A DNA stretch of 64,000 nucleotides from Limnobaculum xujianqingii (GCF_013394855.1 NZ_JABMLK010000002.1:558001-622000); one strand, 5' to 3'. Shown: positions 46,866 through 55,146, counted from the stretch's first letter. Translations and numbers: made by a program. The notes: generated from the letters alone by a model not told the origin.

Positions 46866-47288
46866 TTAATCTTCGGGTATTAATTCCTCGCACTTCACAA
46901 AATAAGGTGACTGGTTAATTTCGACTATCGCGCCATCTTTACCCATCGTTGCCATAGCGACCGTTTTAACCACCTTGAACCCCATCAAAACCGGATCATG
47001 AATACGCAATAATGACCCAACTGGCCAAAGCTGATTAAACTGCTCCGCGTCGTTACCTTCGACCTTGGAAGCCACCAAGGGGAGAGTACCAAGAAAAACC
47101 AGAGCCACTTTCAGACCACGACGAAACGGCCCGACTTCCGCTTCCGTAAGGTGATGAGTTTTACCACCATCAAATTCCATCGGCTTATCGGCATGTTCGA
47201 TAAGTGTTTTTACACCATCAACGGCGTTTTCGTGCCAGTCGATAATGCCTTGCAATAACTCAGCATATTTCAGATTAGTTGTCGGCAT
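46866..47288 (-). CDS. Hypothetical early phage protein
   Basis: 140 residues from ATG 47288 (MPTTNLKYAELLQGIIDWHENAVDGVKTLIEHADKPMEFDGGKTHHLT). The longer frame to 47465 would run antiparallel in sense through the ANR gene and is rejected. It starts inside the end of the ANR-like gene. No family recognised; helical N-terminus, beta-rich C-terminus. Confidence 0.55.
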   Translation of the reverse strand: MPTTNLKYAELLQGIIDWHENAVDGVKTLIEHADKPMEFDGGKTHHLTEAEVGPFRRGLKVALVFLGTLPLVASKVEGNDAEQFNQLWPVGSLLRIHDPVLMGFKVVKTVAMATMGKDGAIVEINQSPYFVKCEELIPED

Positions 47289-47475
47289 GATGTCCCCATC
47301 CATTTCGGTCAAGTGATGCGCAGGTATCACGGCGCTTAGCGGCCCATTCAATATTTTCATCGCGGTTAGCGACCATCGCGGCCCGATGCCAAAAAATCGA
47401 GGCGTCGGAATAATCGCTGGTCTTCTCACATTCCACGGCTTTTTTAGATAAAACAGAATATCCACGATTGGCCAT
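47275..47475 (-). CDS. ANR-family small regulator
   Basis: 66 residues. SKKAVECEKTSDYSDASIFWHRAAMVANRDENIEWAAKRRDTC has the ANR pattern (helix, xYxxAxxxWxxAAxxA, NxxWAxxRxxxC). ANR proteins are small AraC-negative regulators carried by phages and enteric pathogens. Family match is by pattern only. Confidence 0.6.
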   Translation of the reverse strand: MANRGYSVLSKKAVECEKTSDYSDASIFWHRAAMVANRDENIEWAAKRRDTCASLDRNGWGHHADN

Positions 47476-47477
47476 CG

Positions 47478-48107
47478 TTAAGCCCCCGATACATCAAGTG
47501 GGATAGCGCTATAGTCATCGGAATCACCCAGACGCTCGTAAACGCGAATATAGGACTTACTCCCCACCACCTGAACCGCCTCGCCAATAGCGTTCATAGC
47601 TCGCTGCCAGCGCTCATCAGCAATCTCATAGCGGCGTAGGGCAAGGACGCGGCCGGTATTGATATTGCCTTCTTTATCCGTATCAAACGCCTGAGATACG
47701 ATGGCGTGAATTTCAGGGCGGCTCCCTTCAATCCATTCAGTGACGCACTCATCAATCAGCGCCTTAGCTGCCTGTAAGCGCTCATCAAACGTAATACGTT
47801 CTTGAATCGCAACCTGAACCCGATACTTACCATCGTAAGTGAACAGAGAGATATTCCCTTTTTTACCGCCGACATTGGCGCCATATTCCTCGGCAGACAG
47901 TTCTTTAAACGCCTGAATATCCGCAAAGGCACCTTGTTTAAAGGTGGTTAACTGGTCGCTCACCGCACGGGCCTGCTCGACGATAGCCCTGACGAGTTGG
48001 TCACGTTCTTTGTCGATCGGCTTAATCAAGTTCTCTGGCGTTAGGATGCCGCGAGCATCTTTCCAGTAGCCTGGGAGCGTGGTGTTTTCAATGGGTTTTG
48101 TCATCAT
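47478..48107 (-). CDS. DUF3164 protein of Mu-like early region
   Basis: 209 residues. LPGYWKDARGILTPENLIKPIDKERDQLVRAIVEQARAVSDQL is the family N-terminus and ALRRYEIADERWQRAMNAIGEAVQVVGSKSYIRVYER the family end. It occurs downstream of MuB in many Mu-like phages, near the Gam position. Function unproven. Confidence 0.8.
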   Translation of the reverse strand: MMTKPIENTTLPGYWKDARGILTPENLIKPIDKERDQLVRAIVEQARAVSDQLTTFKQGAFADIQAFKELSAEEYGANVGGKKGNISLFTYDGKYRVQVAIQERITFDERLQAAKALIDECVTEWIEGSRPEIHAIVSQAFDTDKEGNINTGRVLALRRYEIADERWQRAMNAIGEAVQVVGSKSYIRVYERLGDSDDYSAIPLDVSGA

Positions 48108-48126
48108 AATTACCTATCGTTGTTGA

Positions 48127-48423
48127 TTAATGGGTGTACTCAATCCAGACCACGCGACAGCCGTGTAGCGGGTATTGAGCTTGTTTATACTTACCGTATT
48201 GCTTATGACCGAAGGCATAGTAAACGGCGATTTTATCGTTGATAAAACGGGCCAGTGCCGGGGTGTATTCCACCTGAATAGTGGGTTTGCCGGGCTGGCA
48301 AAGGTTGATATTGGAGACAAGGATCCCCTGAGCGGTGAGCGCCATCACGGCACGTTCGGCATTAAGCAAGGAGTCTGCGAACATCAAGTTATTCTTATTA
48401 CTCTTCGTCGGTTGCGCTTGCAT
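48127..48423 (-). CDS. Hypothetical early phage protein
   Basis: 98 residues (SLLNAERAVMALTAQGILVSNINLCQPGKPTIQVEYTPALARFINDKIAVYYAFGHKQYG). Mixed alpha/beta, follows MuB by nine bases. Not recognised. Confidence 0.55.
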   Translation of the reverse strand: MQAQPTKSNKNNLMFADSLLNAERAVMALTAQGILVSNINLCQPGKPTIQVEYTPALARFINDKIAVYYAFGHKQYGKYKQAQYPLHGCRVVWIEYTH

Positions 48424-48432
48424 AACGACCCC

Positions 48433-49329
48433 TTAATTAATCAGCATCTGAGAGAACTTCCTGACGGCCGCGGCTGAAATCGGCGCATCACTGATATGGC
48501 ACATACGAACGGTGCCCTGGATTAACTTGGACAGGCGGCGGGCGTTACCATGGGACAATGAATAAAACGCCTCACAGGTCTCATCATCAAGGCCATCAAT
48601 CACCCCGGATGAGATAGCCCTGACATCAGCCTGCGGTAAGGACTGGCCAAGGTTCAGAGCAAAGGCAACACGACTATAAAGCTGCACGAGCTCACCACGC
48701 TTGCCCTTCAAATTCATAATGAGCCGAGGCATACCGGACAGCACTAAACCGACACCGGACAGGTCATGGATACGGCGTAGCACCTCTAACGGGCGCAGAG
48801 ACAGCAACTCAGCCTCATCAATAATCAGCAGCAGGTCAGAGCCTTTCAACTTAGCGATACAGGCTTCCATGAGCTCATGCAGACTGCCCATTGTTGGCAG
48901 GTTTAACTGCTTGCATAACTCCGTCAGCAAGACTTTGGCGGTATAACCGGGGTCAACTTCAATCAGAAGGACAGAGGTTCTGTTTTCATCTGCATACCGT
49001 TTCAAAATCATGGTCTTGCCCAAACCCGCCTCACCGTACAGGACGTTGATCTCGTGGCTCTCATGTGCGATTTTTATCAATTCCAGCCCGCGCTTGGCGG
49101 TAGAAGTCATGATAAACGGCACTTTGATATTGTGTGACCGGTCACGCTCGCGACTGCGTTCAATGAACGACTGAATGTCCGCTTCCAGCGATGGCGTATC
49201 ACCGTTGTATTTATTGGCTAAATACAGGCTGATGGTCGCGGTGCTTTTATTGATTGCCTGGCCAACACGAGACTGACTCAACCCTTTAAGGTTCATCAGC
49301 TCGATTAACTCATTCTTAACTAAGGACAT
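48433..49329 (-). CDS. DNA transposition protein MuB
   Basis: AAA+ ATPase that coats target DNA and activates MuA, 298 residues. An N-terminal HTH (LSQSRVGQAINKSTATISLYL) for DNA binding, Walker A GEAGLGKTMIL (about residue 100), Walker B LLLIIDEAELL, and sensor region near RIHDLSGVGLVLSGMPRL. Starts two bases after MuA stops. Also gives target immunity in Mu. Confidence 0.93.
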   Translation of the reverse strand: MSLVKNELIELMNLKGLSQSRVGQAINKSTATISLYLANKYNGDTPSLEADIQSFIERSRERDRSHNIKVPFIMTSTAKRGLELIKIAHESHEINVLYGEAGLGKTMILKRYADENRTSVLLIEVDPGYTAKVLLTELCKQLNLPTMGSLHELMEACIAKLKGSDLLLIIDEAELLSLRPLEVLRRIHDLSGVGLVLSGMPRLIMNLKGKRGELVQLYSRVAFALNLGQSLPQADVRAISSGVIDGLDDETCEAFYSLSHGNARRLSKLIQGTVRMCHISDAPISAAAVRKFSQMLIN

Positions 49330-49331
49330 GT

Positions 49332-51380
49332 TTAATTACCTCCAATGGCGTGTTTTTGTTGATTGGCGCGGAATTCATCCCGCTCCGATTCAAACAGGAA
49401 TAACTCTTCTGGGTTTTCTTGCGGAACAAAGACGTCGGATAACAAGGTACTAAAATCGGGGTTCGCCTCTTCCAGAGCGGGGCGTAGTTCTGCGCGCGCT
49501 GTATCGATACGCAACTGTGCGCGCTTCTCCATACCTTCAACGCGCTTTTGTCTTTGCTGGTCAATTCTGGCCACAGGGAATGCGGCGCGCTTATTGCCGT
49601 TCCATTTCGCTTCACAGACAAAGGTTCCGTCCAACTGGCGGATAATGACCTTACTCGCATCGTGAATATCAAAACTGACGGTCACGAGCTCACCATCAAC
49701 ATTAATCAGCGACTCGGAGAAATAATCGTTATTAAACAGTTGCACCCAGCCTCGCTGAGCGGTGCGGGTCACCTGAGGCATGAACATATTATTCAGCTCA
49801 ATGTCAGACAGATAATGCATCGCCTTACCTTCTAGCAATTCGGCGCGGTACTCGGCAGGGGTGTAGTGCTTACCGTTTTTCTTCGGTAGTTCGCTATGAC
49901 GGTGCTGGGTGTTGTACCACTCGATACCGTCCTCCAGTGCATCAATCAGTTGATTCCAGCTTGGTAATTTAGCCATCGCGTTGCGCTGAGTGGCATTGAG
50001 TTCTTTACCTTGATTCTGAGCATTGACCGCTGAGTTAATCTGGCGAGAAGTGATACGGACATGATCGCGATCGGCGCTACTGCCGTGGAACGTCGCAAAC
50101 TGAGCCGCTATGCGATACAGGATGGTTTTATGCGCACGTTCGATGATGCCACGCCCCTGAGGATTACCGGGAATACCGAGCTCATGGCCAATACCCAGGC
50201 GCGGAAATATCCCCGTCACATCGGCATCAAAGATTTTATTCTTCTCACCGCCACCGTTATCCGAATAATAAAACAGCGGCAGTCCGTTTCGGCTCATGCC
50301 ATAACGCAGGGCATCAGCGACAGCGACAGTATTCTCCGAAAGGCTGACGCTCCAGCCCACGACGTAACGGGTTACGCCGTCCAATATCATGGTAACTTCA
50401 GGAATAAACGGCTGGCCATGAATAGGGTGAGCCACCTTCATCTTGAGCCCGTGACCATCACCAATCCAAACATCATTCACGGTGAGTTGTGACCAGTCAC
50501 GCTTAACGTAAGTTTGAAGCGATCGCCACGCTGCACCGGTAACCCGACCTCTTAGTAATACGCTCTTCGGTAACTTGTCTAATGCTCGCTGAACAGCATC
50601 AATCAACGGTACCGCACCCAGCATGGCGGGCTGGTCTGCGTACACCTCAGCCCATTGTTTACAGAACTTGCGATAACATTCAGCAACCGACTCTCCCTTA
50701 GGTTGGCGATAGATGACCAGGAACATTGGTAACCAGGCAATATCCTGCGCTTTTTTGGCTTTATGATGACCGGGTGATAACAACATCAGACGTTCGGCAC
50801 TGTCTTCAGCGCGGAGATAATCGACAACCCATTGATTTAATGAGCGCTCGCCGATGGTACGAAACGCACCCTTACGGGCGTTAGCCTTCTCGACATGCTG
50901 CAATAAATGCGCCGGTAAAATACCTTCCTGCGCCTGAGAGACAATCAGGCGGATAGCACGAATACGTCTGAGGCCAGCCTGACACTCGAGGCGAAGCACC
51001 TCCATAACCAGTGCCATACGGGAATCAGCAATCCCTTTTTGCTTCTCGGTCAGTTCACCCAGTTTACTTTCCAGCAACGCCGGACACTGGCGTAGCAAAT
51101 CCAGTTGCACTGAAGGCTGAGCCTTGTTGGTATTGAGGGGTTTGGGTTCAACGTCTTGTTGTGACGAGTCATGCAAGATCGCACTGAAGTGATTCTCGCG
51201 AACGGTGAGCTGGGTTTCAGACGGAAGGCAGTCGATGTGATACTCAAATGCTTTTGAACCTTCCCGGCGGCGTTGCATATTTGGTGAATTAAGTACCACT
51301 TTTTTCAGTGATGACCTAACCCCTTGAACAGTGCCAGGCATTCCAGTCAAGCCTACAAGCTCATTAGCAGACAGATACAT
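49332..51380 (-). CDS. DDE transposase MuA
   Basis: Catalyses strand transfer for integration and replicative transposition, 682 residues. The N-terminal winged helix (LSANELVGLTGMPGTVQGVRSSL) is the region that binds the enhancer in Mu. End-binding domains follow. The catalytic triad is visible: Asp in NDVWIGDGHGLKMKV, Asp in FYYSDNGGGEKN, Glu in GRGIIERAHKTI. A C-terminal MuB/ClpX-interaction region is present. Length is close to Mu (663). Confidence 0.95.
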   Translation of the reverse strand: MYLSANELVGLTGMPGTVQGVRSSLKKVVLNSPNMQRRREGSKAFEYHIDCLPSETQLTVRENHFSAILHDSSQQDVEPKPLNTNKAQPSVQLDLLRQCPALLESKLGELTEKQKGIADSRMALVMEVLRLECQAGLRRIRAIRLIVSQAQEGILPAHLLQHVEKANARKGAFRTIGERSLNQWVVDYLRAEDSAERLMLLSPGHHKAKKAQDIAWLPMFLVIYRQPKGESVAECYRKFCKQWAEVYADQPAMLGAVPLIDAVQRALDKLPKSVLLRGRVTGAAWRSLQTYVKRDWSQLTVNDVWIGDGHGLKMKVAHPIHGQPFIPEVTMILDGVTRYVVGWSVSLSENTVAVADALRYGMSRNGLPLFYYSDNGGGEKNKIFDADVTGIFPRLGIGHELGIPGNPQGRGIIERAHKTILYRIAAQFATFHGSSADRDHVRITSRQINSAVNAQNQGKELNATQRNAMAKLPSWNQLIDALEDGIEWYNTQHRHSELPKKNGKHYTPAEYRAELLEGKAMHYLSDIELNNMFMPQVTRTAQRGWVQLFNNDYFSESLINVDGELVTVSFDIHDASKVIIRQLDGTFVCEAKWNGNKRAAFPVARIDQQRQKRVEGMEKRAQLRIDTARAELRPALEEANPDFSTLLSDVFVPQENPEELFLFESERDEFRANQQKHAIGGN

Positions 51381-51381
51381 A

Positions 51382-51618
51382 TCACATCACCCTCACTAAA
51401 TACCTGCTAGGCCAGATTTCTTCAGGTGCAACACCAATGGCATTAGCAATGATTTGCTCATATTTAGGGCACTTCCGGTAAAGTGCATTTTTAACGGAAT
51501 CCTGGCTTAAACCGGCAGCAAGAGATAATGCCCGCAGACTGGTTCCTCTAACATGAACCTCCGCAACAATGCGGCGCGGGTGCCAATCATTAGTTTTCAC
51601 TTCATTTCTGATCATCAT
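51382..51618 (-). CDS. ner: Ner-like negative regulator
   Basis: 78 residues, Nlp/Ner winged HTH: DWHPRRIVAEVHVRGTSLRALSLAAGLSQDSVKNALYRKCPKYEQIIANAIGVAPEEIWPSRY. In Mu, Ner shuts down the early and repressor promoters after induction. First gene of the early operon, one base before MuA. Confidence 0.9.
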   Translation of the reverse strand: MMIRNEVKTNDWHPRRIVAEVHVRGTSLRALSLAAGLSQDSVKNALYRKCPKYEQIIANAIGVAPEEIWPSRYLVRVM

Positions 51619-51635
51619 TCATTTATCCTGAAAAG

Positions 51636-51651
51636 TTATCCGCGCGGATAA
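51636..51651. promoter_or_regulatory. 16-bp palindrome, candidate Ner operator
   Basis: TTATCCGCGCGGATAA, a perfect palindrome 18 bases upstream of ner and downstream of the early promoter. A further half-site CGGATAAG lies at 51671-51678. Position matches Ner sites in Mu. Confidence 0.55.
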
Positions 51652-51676
51652 TCCCGCCGTGTTACCTCTACGGATA

Positions 51677-51730
51677 AGTATTGTTCTTAGAAAAGAAAAT
51701 TTCAAGCTTTCTTTTCTATAAAAAGAACAA
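51677..51730 (-). promoter_or_regulatory. Early promoter with repressor operator
   Basis: Minus-strand -35 TTGAAA (51700-51705) and -10 AATACT (51677-51682) with 17-base spacing drive ner-A-B. The decamer AGAAAAGAAA (51689-51698) fills the spacer and its inverted copy TTTCTTTTCT lies at 51708-51717. An outer pair TTGTTCTT/AAGAACAA extends the dyad to 51681-51730. Bound repressor would block polymerase. Confidence 0.65.
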
Positions 51731-51774
51731 TTTTGTTTTTAATGTAGATAATTATTATTAATCAATTAGTTATG

Positions 51775-51836
51775 AGAAAAGAAAATGAAAGGAAAAAATG
51801 CAGTCGGAGTTTCTTTTCCTGGTGATGGAAAAGAAA
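51775..51836. promoter_or_regulatory. Additional operator copies at and inside the repressor gene
   Basis: AGAAAAGAAA directly before the ATG (51775-51784), and an inverted pair TTTCTTTTCC (51810-51819) / GGAAAAGAAA (51827-51836) within codons 9-17. Same decamer as in the early promoter, so likely autoregulation. Confidence 0.6.
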
Positions 51837-52360
51837 CTATTCAGGAACGATTGAAGGGGTTAATGAAAGGGAGAAGCTTAAGACAAGTCTCATTTGATTG
51901 GGGGTTACCATATTCAACAATTAATAATTACTTCGCTAAGGGTACTATGCCTGGCGTTGATGTGCTTGTAGCTGTTTCAAATATAGAACAGGTGTCTTTA
52001 GAGTGGTTAATTTTAGGAACGTGTCAGGCGCAAGAGACAGAGGATCAGAGCAATACTCATGAGCAGGCAATCGTTTCACCTATTGATGAAGAGTCAGACT
52101 ATATAGTTAAAATTATTAGCATGTTAGATCAAGAATCACGTAAAAAATTATTGAAAGTATTGTTGATGAAAGGTGCCGAAGCAGTGCTGCTTTTAACTAA
52201 TGAAACAAACCTTAAGTTAATGCAACTTCCCGAACGAGAGAAGATGGCCATGATGAAGCTTTGTGATAATACAAACCCAGAAGTAGCAAAAATTTTACAG
52301 CAACTGGCTGACTTGGGGGGCGAGCAATCAAACGATCCGGTAACGAAGAAGGCCGTTTAA
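51785..52360 (+). CDS. Phage repressor (c-type, CI-like N-terminus)
   Basis: Maintains lysogeny by silencing the early promoter; 191 residues. The N-terminal HTH is ERLKGLMKGRSLRQVSFDWGLPYSTINNYFAKGTMPGVDVLVAVSNI, as in CI_repr N-terminal domains. The C-terminal half is helical and Leu-rich; no S24 self-cleavage motif was seen, so control by ClpX-type degradation as in Mu is possible (inference). Divergent from ner. A copy of the operator decamer overlaps its ribosome-binding site and two more lie inside the gene. Confidence 0.85.
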   Translation: MKGKNAVGVSFPGDGKETIQERLKGLMKGRSLRQVSFDWGLPYSTINNYFAKGTMPGVDVLVAVSNIEQVSLEWLILGTCQAQETEDQSNTHEQAIVSPIDEESDYIVKIISMLDQESRKKLLKVLLMKGAEAVLLLTNETNLKLMQLPEREKMAMMKLCDNTNPEVAKILQQLADLGGEQSNDPVTKKAV

Positions 52361-52391
52361 TTCCATTAAATTAAAGTGATTGTAAAACCGA

Positions 52392-52419
52392 TTTCAAGAA
52401 GATTTAAAAACTGTTTAAA
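52392..52419. repeat. Phased TTTAAA triplet, site 3
   Basis: TTTCAA at 52392, TTTAAA at 52403 and 52414, again 11-base steps, in the noncoding strip between the repressor gene and the left-end transposase sites. Confidence 0.8.
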
Positions 52420-52440
52420 AGTTATCAATCCCTGCTCATA

Positions 52441-52573
52441 GTTATGCAGAAATAAACACAAGAATACTCAGTTTTGCTCATTTTTTTTCGACCTATGCAA
52501 AATACATAAATCCCCCGCCACGCCAATCATAGCAAGGCTCTGAGCCTAATTTTTTCACGCCCTGAATAATGCA
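52441..52573. promoter_or_regulatory. Left-end transposase sites L1-L3
   Basis: Reading inward: CATTTCTGCATTAT (core 52566-52573), TATTTTGCATAG (52493-52499) and TATTTCTGCATAAC (52441-52448). One isolated site near the end, then two farther in, as in Mu attL. The L1 core is 20 bases from the terminal ACA, exactly as R1 is from TGT. Confidence 0.7.
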
Positions 52574-52780
52574 GAAATGATCACTCCCCCACACGGGTGT
52601 TTTTTTATCTGAATCAGTTAGACCGATCGCTATTGATTCCCTTCAGACAAATTATCGCCATGGATAGGGTGACTTATATGTTGAATCGCGTTCGTCTCTT
52701 CTGTTTTTCAATGGGATTATTGATTCGGGAGTTAAATGCCAGAAAGTGGATCCCTTTGATTGCTGATACAACTGAATAAA

Positions 52781-52814
52781 AAAATGGCCCTGATTCAAAA
52801 CCGGGGCCATTTTT
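52781..52814 (-). terminator. Bidirectional terminator after the TonB receptor gene
   Basis: AAAATGGCCC, loop, GGGGCCATTTTT. T-runs on both strands. 21 bases beyond the receptor stop. The preceding 52601-52780 is host DNA downstream of rpoS with no credible gene. Confidence 0.85.
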
Positions 52815-52834
52815 GCATTTATCAATGCCAGTAA

Positions 52835-54976
52835 TTACCAGTGGTAGTTAACTTTAGCAGTAACGTTACGGCCTTCACCGTAGTAACACCAGTAGTTACA
52901 GCCACTCACGTAATTAGTATCTGTCAGGTTGCTGGCGTTAACCTGTACCTGCCATTCTTTATTGATGTCATAGCGAACCATGGCATCCCACAGTGTATAA
53001 GCCGGAACTTTCAGATCTTTATCGTTGGTTTTATCGCCGTAGGTACTGCCAATATAGCGAACACCTGAACCAATAGTTAATCCTTCAAGCTTTCCATTAA
53101 AGGAATAGTTTGCCCACAGTGAAGCCATGTGCAGTGGTGTTAACGGCAGGCGGTTACCAATTTCATCACTATCGCCGGAACGAATGGTTTCTACGCGGTT
53201 TAGCGTATAGTTGGCGTGAAGTTGAAGGGAGTCGGTGACATAGCCTACAGCTTCAAGTTCCAGTCCGCGAGAACGCGCCATTCCTGTTTGAACCTGAGCA
53301 TAGTTAATAGTAGGGTCGTTCGAAGTAGTCAAAATGTTCTTTTGATACATTTCAAACGCGGCAGCATTAAAGTAACCATTGAAGCCTGCAGGTACATATT
53401 TCACACCGATTTCGGTTTGTTGTCCTGTTTGTGGTTCATAAGGTTTATTTCTGCCATCACGACCGGACAGTGGCTGGAAGGACTCAGAATAACTGATGTA
53501 CGGGTTCAGGCCATTGTCAGACAGATACATTAAACCGGCACTTTTCGTGTACTTATGGTCATCCATATCGATACGGCTGTCAGCAGTGTTACTGTTTGCA
53601 CCAGCATTTGAAATGATATCGCTGGAACGTGCTTTATCATAACGACCGCCGAGCAGTAATAACCATTTGTCATCAAACTTCAGCTGGTTTTGAACATATA
53701 AACCAGTCTGGAAACGCTTAGTGTGGTGACCAAATAGCTCGTCGTCGCTGGCAGGTGTGTAGTTACCGTAGACTGGGTTAAATACATCCAGTGGGCTGCC
53801 GAAACTGTAGATATTACCATCGGTACCACGTGAATTAATGGTCGAGTAATCGGTACCCAACAGCAAGGTGTTTTCAAAACGATCTGATGTCCAGTTACCC
53901 ACTAAGCGGTTGTCGATAGCATAGTTTTGAGCGCTACCGTCGCGATAGGTCAGGCCACGTTGAACGTTGCGGTCATCCAGCATATATGAGCCGTAAACGT
54001 TACGTAATAGCAGGTTAAGGTAGCTGTAAGAACCGTTTTGCTTAAATGTCCAGGTATCGTTGAACATATGGCTCAGCTCATAGCTGATGTTGAACTGCTC
54101 TGAATTACCTTTGCTGTAGCCCGGCTCGCCAAAGCTAGTGTCTTTATCCACCTTACCAAACGGCGTGCTGTGCAGCGTACCGTATGGTAGCTTAAAGCCG
54201 CTTGTTGGGTTGGTGTTATCTTTCATGTAGCTGGTAAGCAAAGTCAGGCTGGTTTTGTCGTTGAAATCAATCGACATGCTTGGAGCGAAGTAGTAACGCT
54301 CGCTGGATGCGCCATCTACCGGACCGTTATCTTTTTTGGCAAAGCCGACGAAGCGATAAAGTACATTACCTTCATCATTGACCGGGCCTGAAGTATCGAT
54401 GCCAAAGTGGCGATAATCGTCTGAGCCATAGGCAACATCAATTTCACCCTGCTTTAAACGGGTTGGGTGTTTGGTGATGATATTTACCAGACCTCCCGGT
54501 GGGTTTTGACCATACAGCATAGACGCAGGGCCTTTAAGGGCATCGATGCGCTCTATACCGTACGTTTCCTGATGCCAGGAGTAGAATCCCGCTTCATTAT
54601 AAATACTGGCCAGACCGTTTTGATAAGGCGCCCATTCGAAACCCCGAATGATCAACCAGTCAGTACGGTTATCCGCGCCATACTGGCCAGTCTGGATACC
54701 TGCGCTGTAGCGTAGCGCTTCATCAATTTTTTTGGCGCTACGGTCTTTAATATCTTGTTCTGTGACTTCAGATACCGATCTTGGCGTTTCTGCCGCAGGG
54801 GTATCCATTTTCATTGCTGTATTGCTACCGGTAACGATGAGTGTTTCGTCGCCATTAGCATCTTTATTATTCGTGGTTTCTTCGGCCATAGCAGGAGAAA
54901 CGGCAGCAAAACTGAGTAAAATAGCATAAGCCAATGGCTTGTAAGCCGGGCTATTCGGTGCAACCGGGTTGTTCAT
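52835..54976 (-). CDS. TonB-dependent siderophore receptor (FhuA/FoxA type)
   Basis: Outer-membrane gated channel for ferric hydroxamate-type siderophores, 713 residues. Signal peptide ending AMA/EE, TonB box-like DETLIVTGSN, plug domain (KIDEALRYSAGIQTGQYGADNRTDWLIIRGFEW, RIDALKGPASMLYGQNPPGGLVNIITK), then a 22-strand barrel ending in NYHW (terminal aromatic). A Cys pair in SGCNYWCYYGEGR near the C-terminus is typical of FhuA/FoxA-like receptors. Ligand not determinable. Confidence 0.88.
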   Translation of the reverse strand: MNNPVAPNSPAYKPLAYAILLSFAAVSPAMAEETTNNKDANGDETLIVTGSNTAMKMDTPAAETPRSVSEVTEQDIKDRSAKKIDEALRYSAGIQTGQYGADNRTDWLIIRGFEWAPYQNGLASIYNEAGFYSWHQETYGIERIDALKGPASMLYGQNPPGGLVNIITKHPTRLKQGEIDVAYGSDDYRHFGIDTSGPVNDEGNVLYRFVGFAKKDNGPVDGASSERYYFAPSMSIDFNDKTSLTLLTSYMKDNTNPTSGFKLPYGTLHSTPFGKVDKDTSFGEPGYSKGNSEQFNISYELSHMFNDTWTFKQNGSYSYLNLLLRNVYGSYMLDDRNVQRGLTYRDGSAQNYAIDNRLVGNWTSDRFENTLLLGTDYSTINSRGTDGNIYSFGSPLDVFNPVYGNYTPASDDELFGHHTKRFQTGLYVQNQLKFDDKWLLLLGGRYDKARSSDIISNAGANSNTADSRIDMDDHKYTKSAGLMYLSDNGLNPYISYSESFQPLSGRDGRNKPYEPQTGQQTEIGVKYVPAGFNGYFNAAAFEMYQKNILTTSNDPTINYAQVQTGMARSRGLELEAVGYVTDSLQLHANYTLNRVETIRSGDSDEIGNRLPLTPLHMASLWANYSFNGKLEGLTIGSGVRYIGSTYGDKTNDKDLKVPAYTLWDAMVRYDINKEWQVQVNASNLTDTNYVSGCNYWCYYGEGRNVTAKVNYHW

Positions 54977-55008
54977 AGATGGGGCATCCTGATGAATTTT
55001 TCTAAAAT

Positions 55009-55033
55009 GAGAATACTTATCATACGTATTCTC
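55009..55033. promoter_or_regulatory. Candidate Fur box, receptor side
   Basis: Perfect inverted repeat GAGAATAC / GTATTCTC with a 9-base spacer, 32 bases upstream of the receptor ATG. GAGAATACTTATC resembles the Fur hexamer pattern (GATAAT-N-ATTATC type). Suggests iron repression. Confidence 0.6.
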
Positions 55034-55127
55034 TTTTCTTTTGTATGTTTATGTCAATTGAAACTATAGAAAGCATGATGAATAGTTCTTATCCCGTGAT
55101 ATAGCGCGTACTAACTCAATATATTGC

Positions 55128-55146
55128 GAATAGTTATCATTATTTC
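55128..55146. promoter_or_regulatory. Candidate Fur box, binding-protein side
   Basis: GAATAGTTATCATTATTTC: the second half matches the Fur consensus TAATCATTATC at 9 of 11 positions. About 100 bases upstream of the binding-protein gene. Confidence 0.5.

Larger units (their letters stand above)
18049..52593 (-). mobile_element. Mu-like transposable prophage, about 34.5 kb
   Basis: Complete Mu order read from high to low coordinates: repressor, ner, MuA, MuB, early genes, gemA, mor, lysis, terminase, portal, MuF, head, tail, fibre. The ends are TGT (18049) and ACA (52593). Host sequence CGGG flanks both ends as a 4-bp duplication, or CGGGT if the right end starts one base later. Removing the element rebuilds a normal rpoS terminator. 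A TGCRT-type motif lies 20 bases in from both termini. The late genes carry two apparent inactivating changes (tape measure, gp36). No DNA invertase or mom gene was seen. Confidence 0.93.

Noticed and set aside
52597..52779. 60-residue frame downstream of the prophage
   Set aside because: Begins at the phage-host junction, no ribosome-binding site, no recognisable motif; the first residues come from the terminator T-run.
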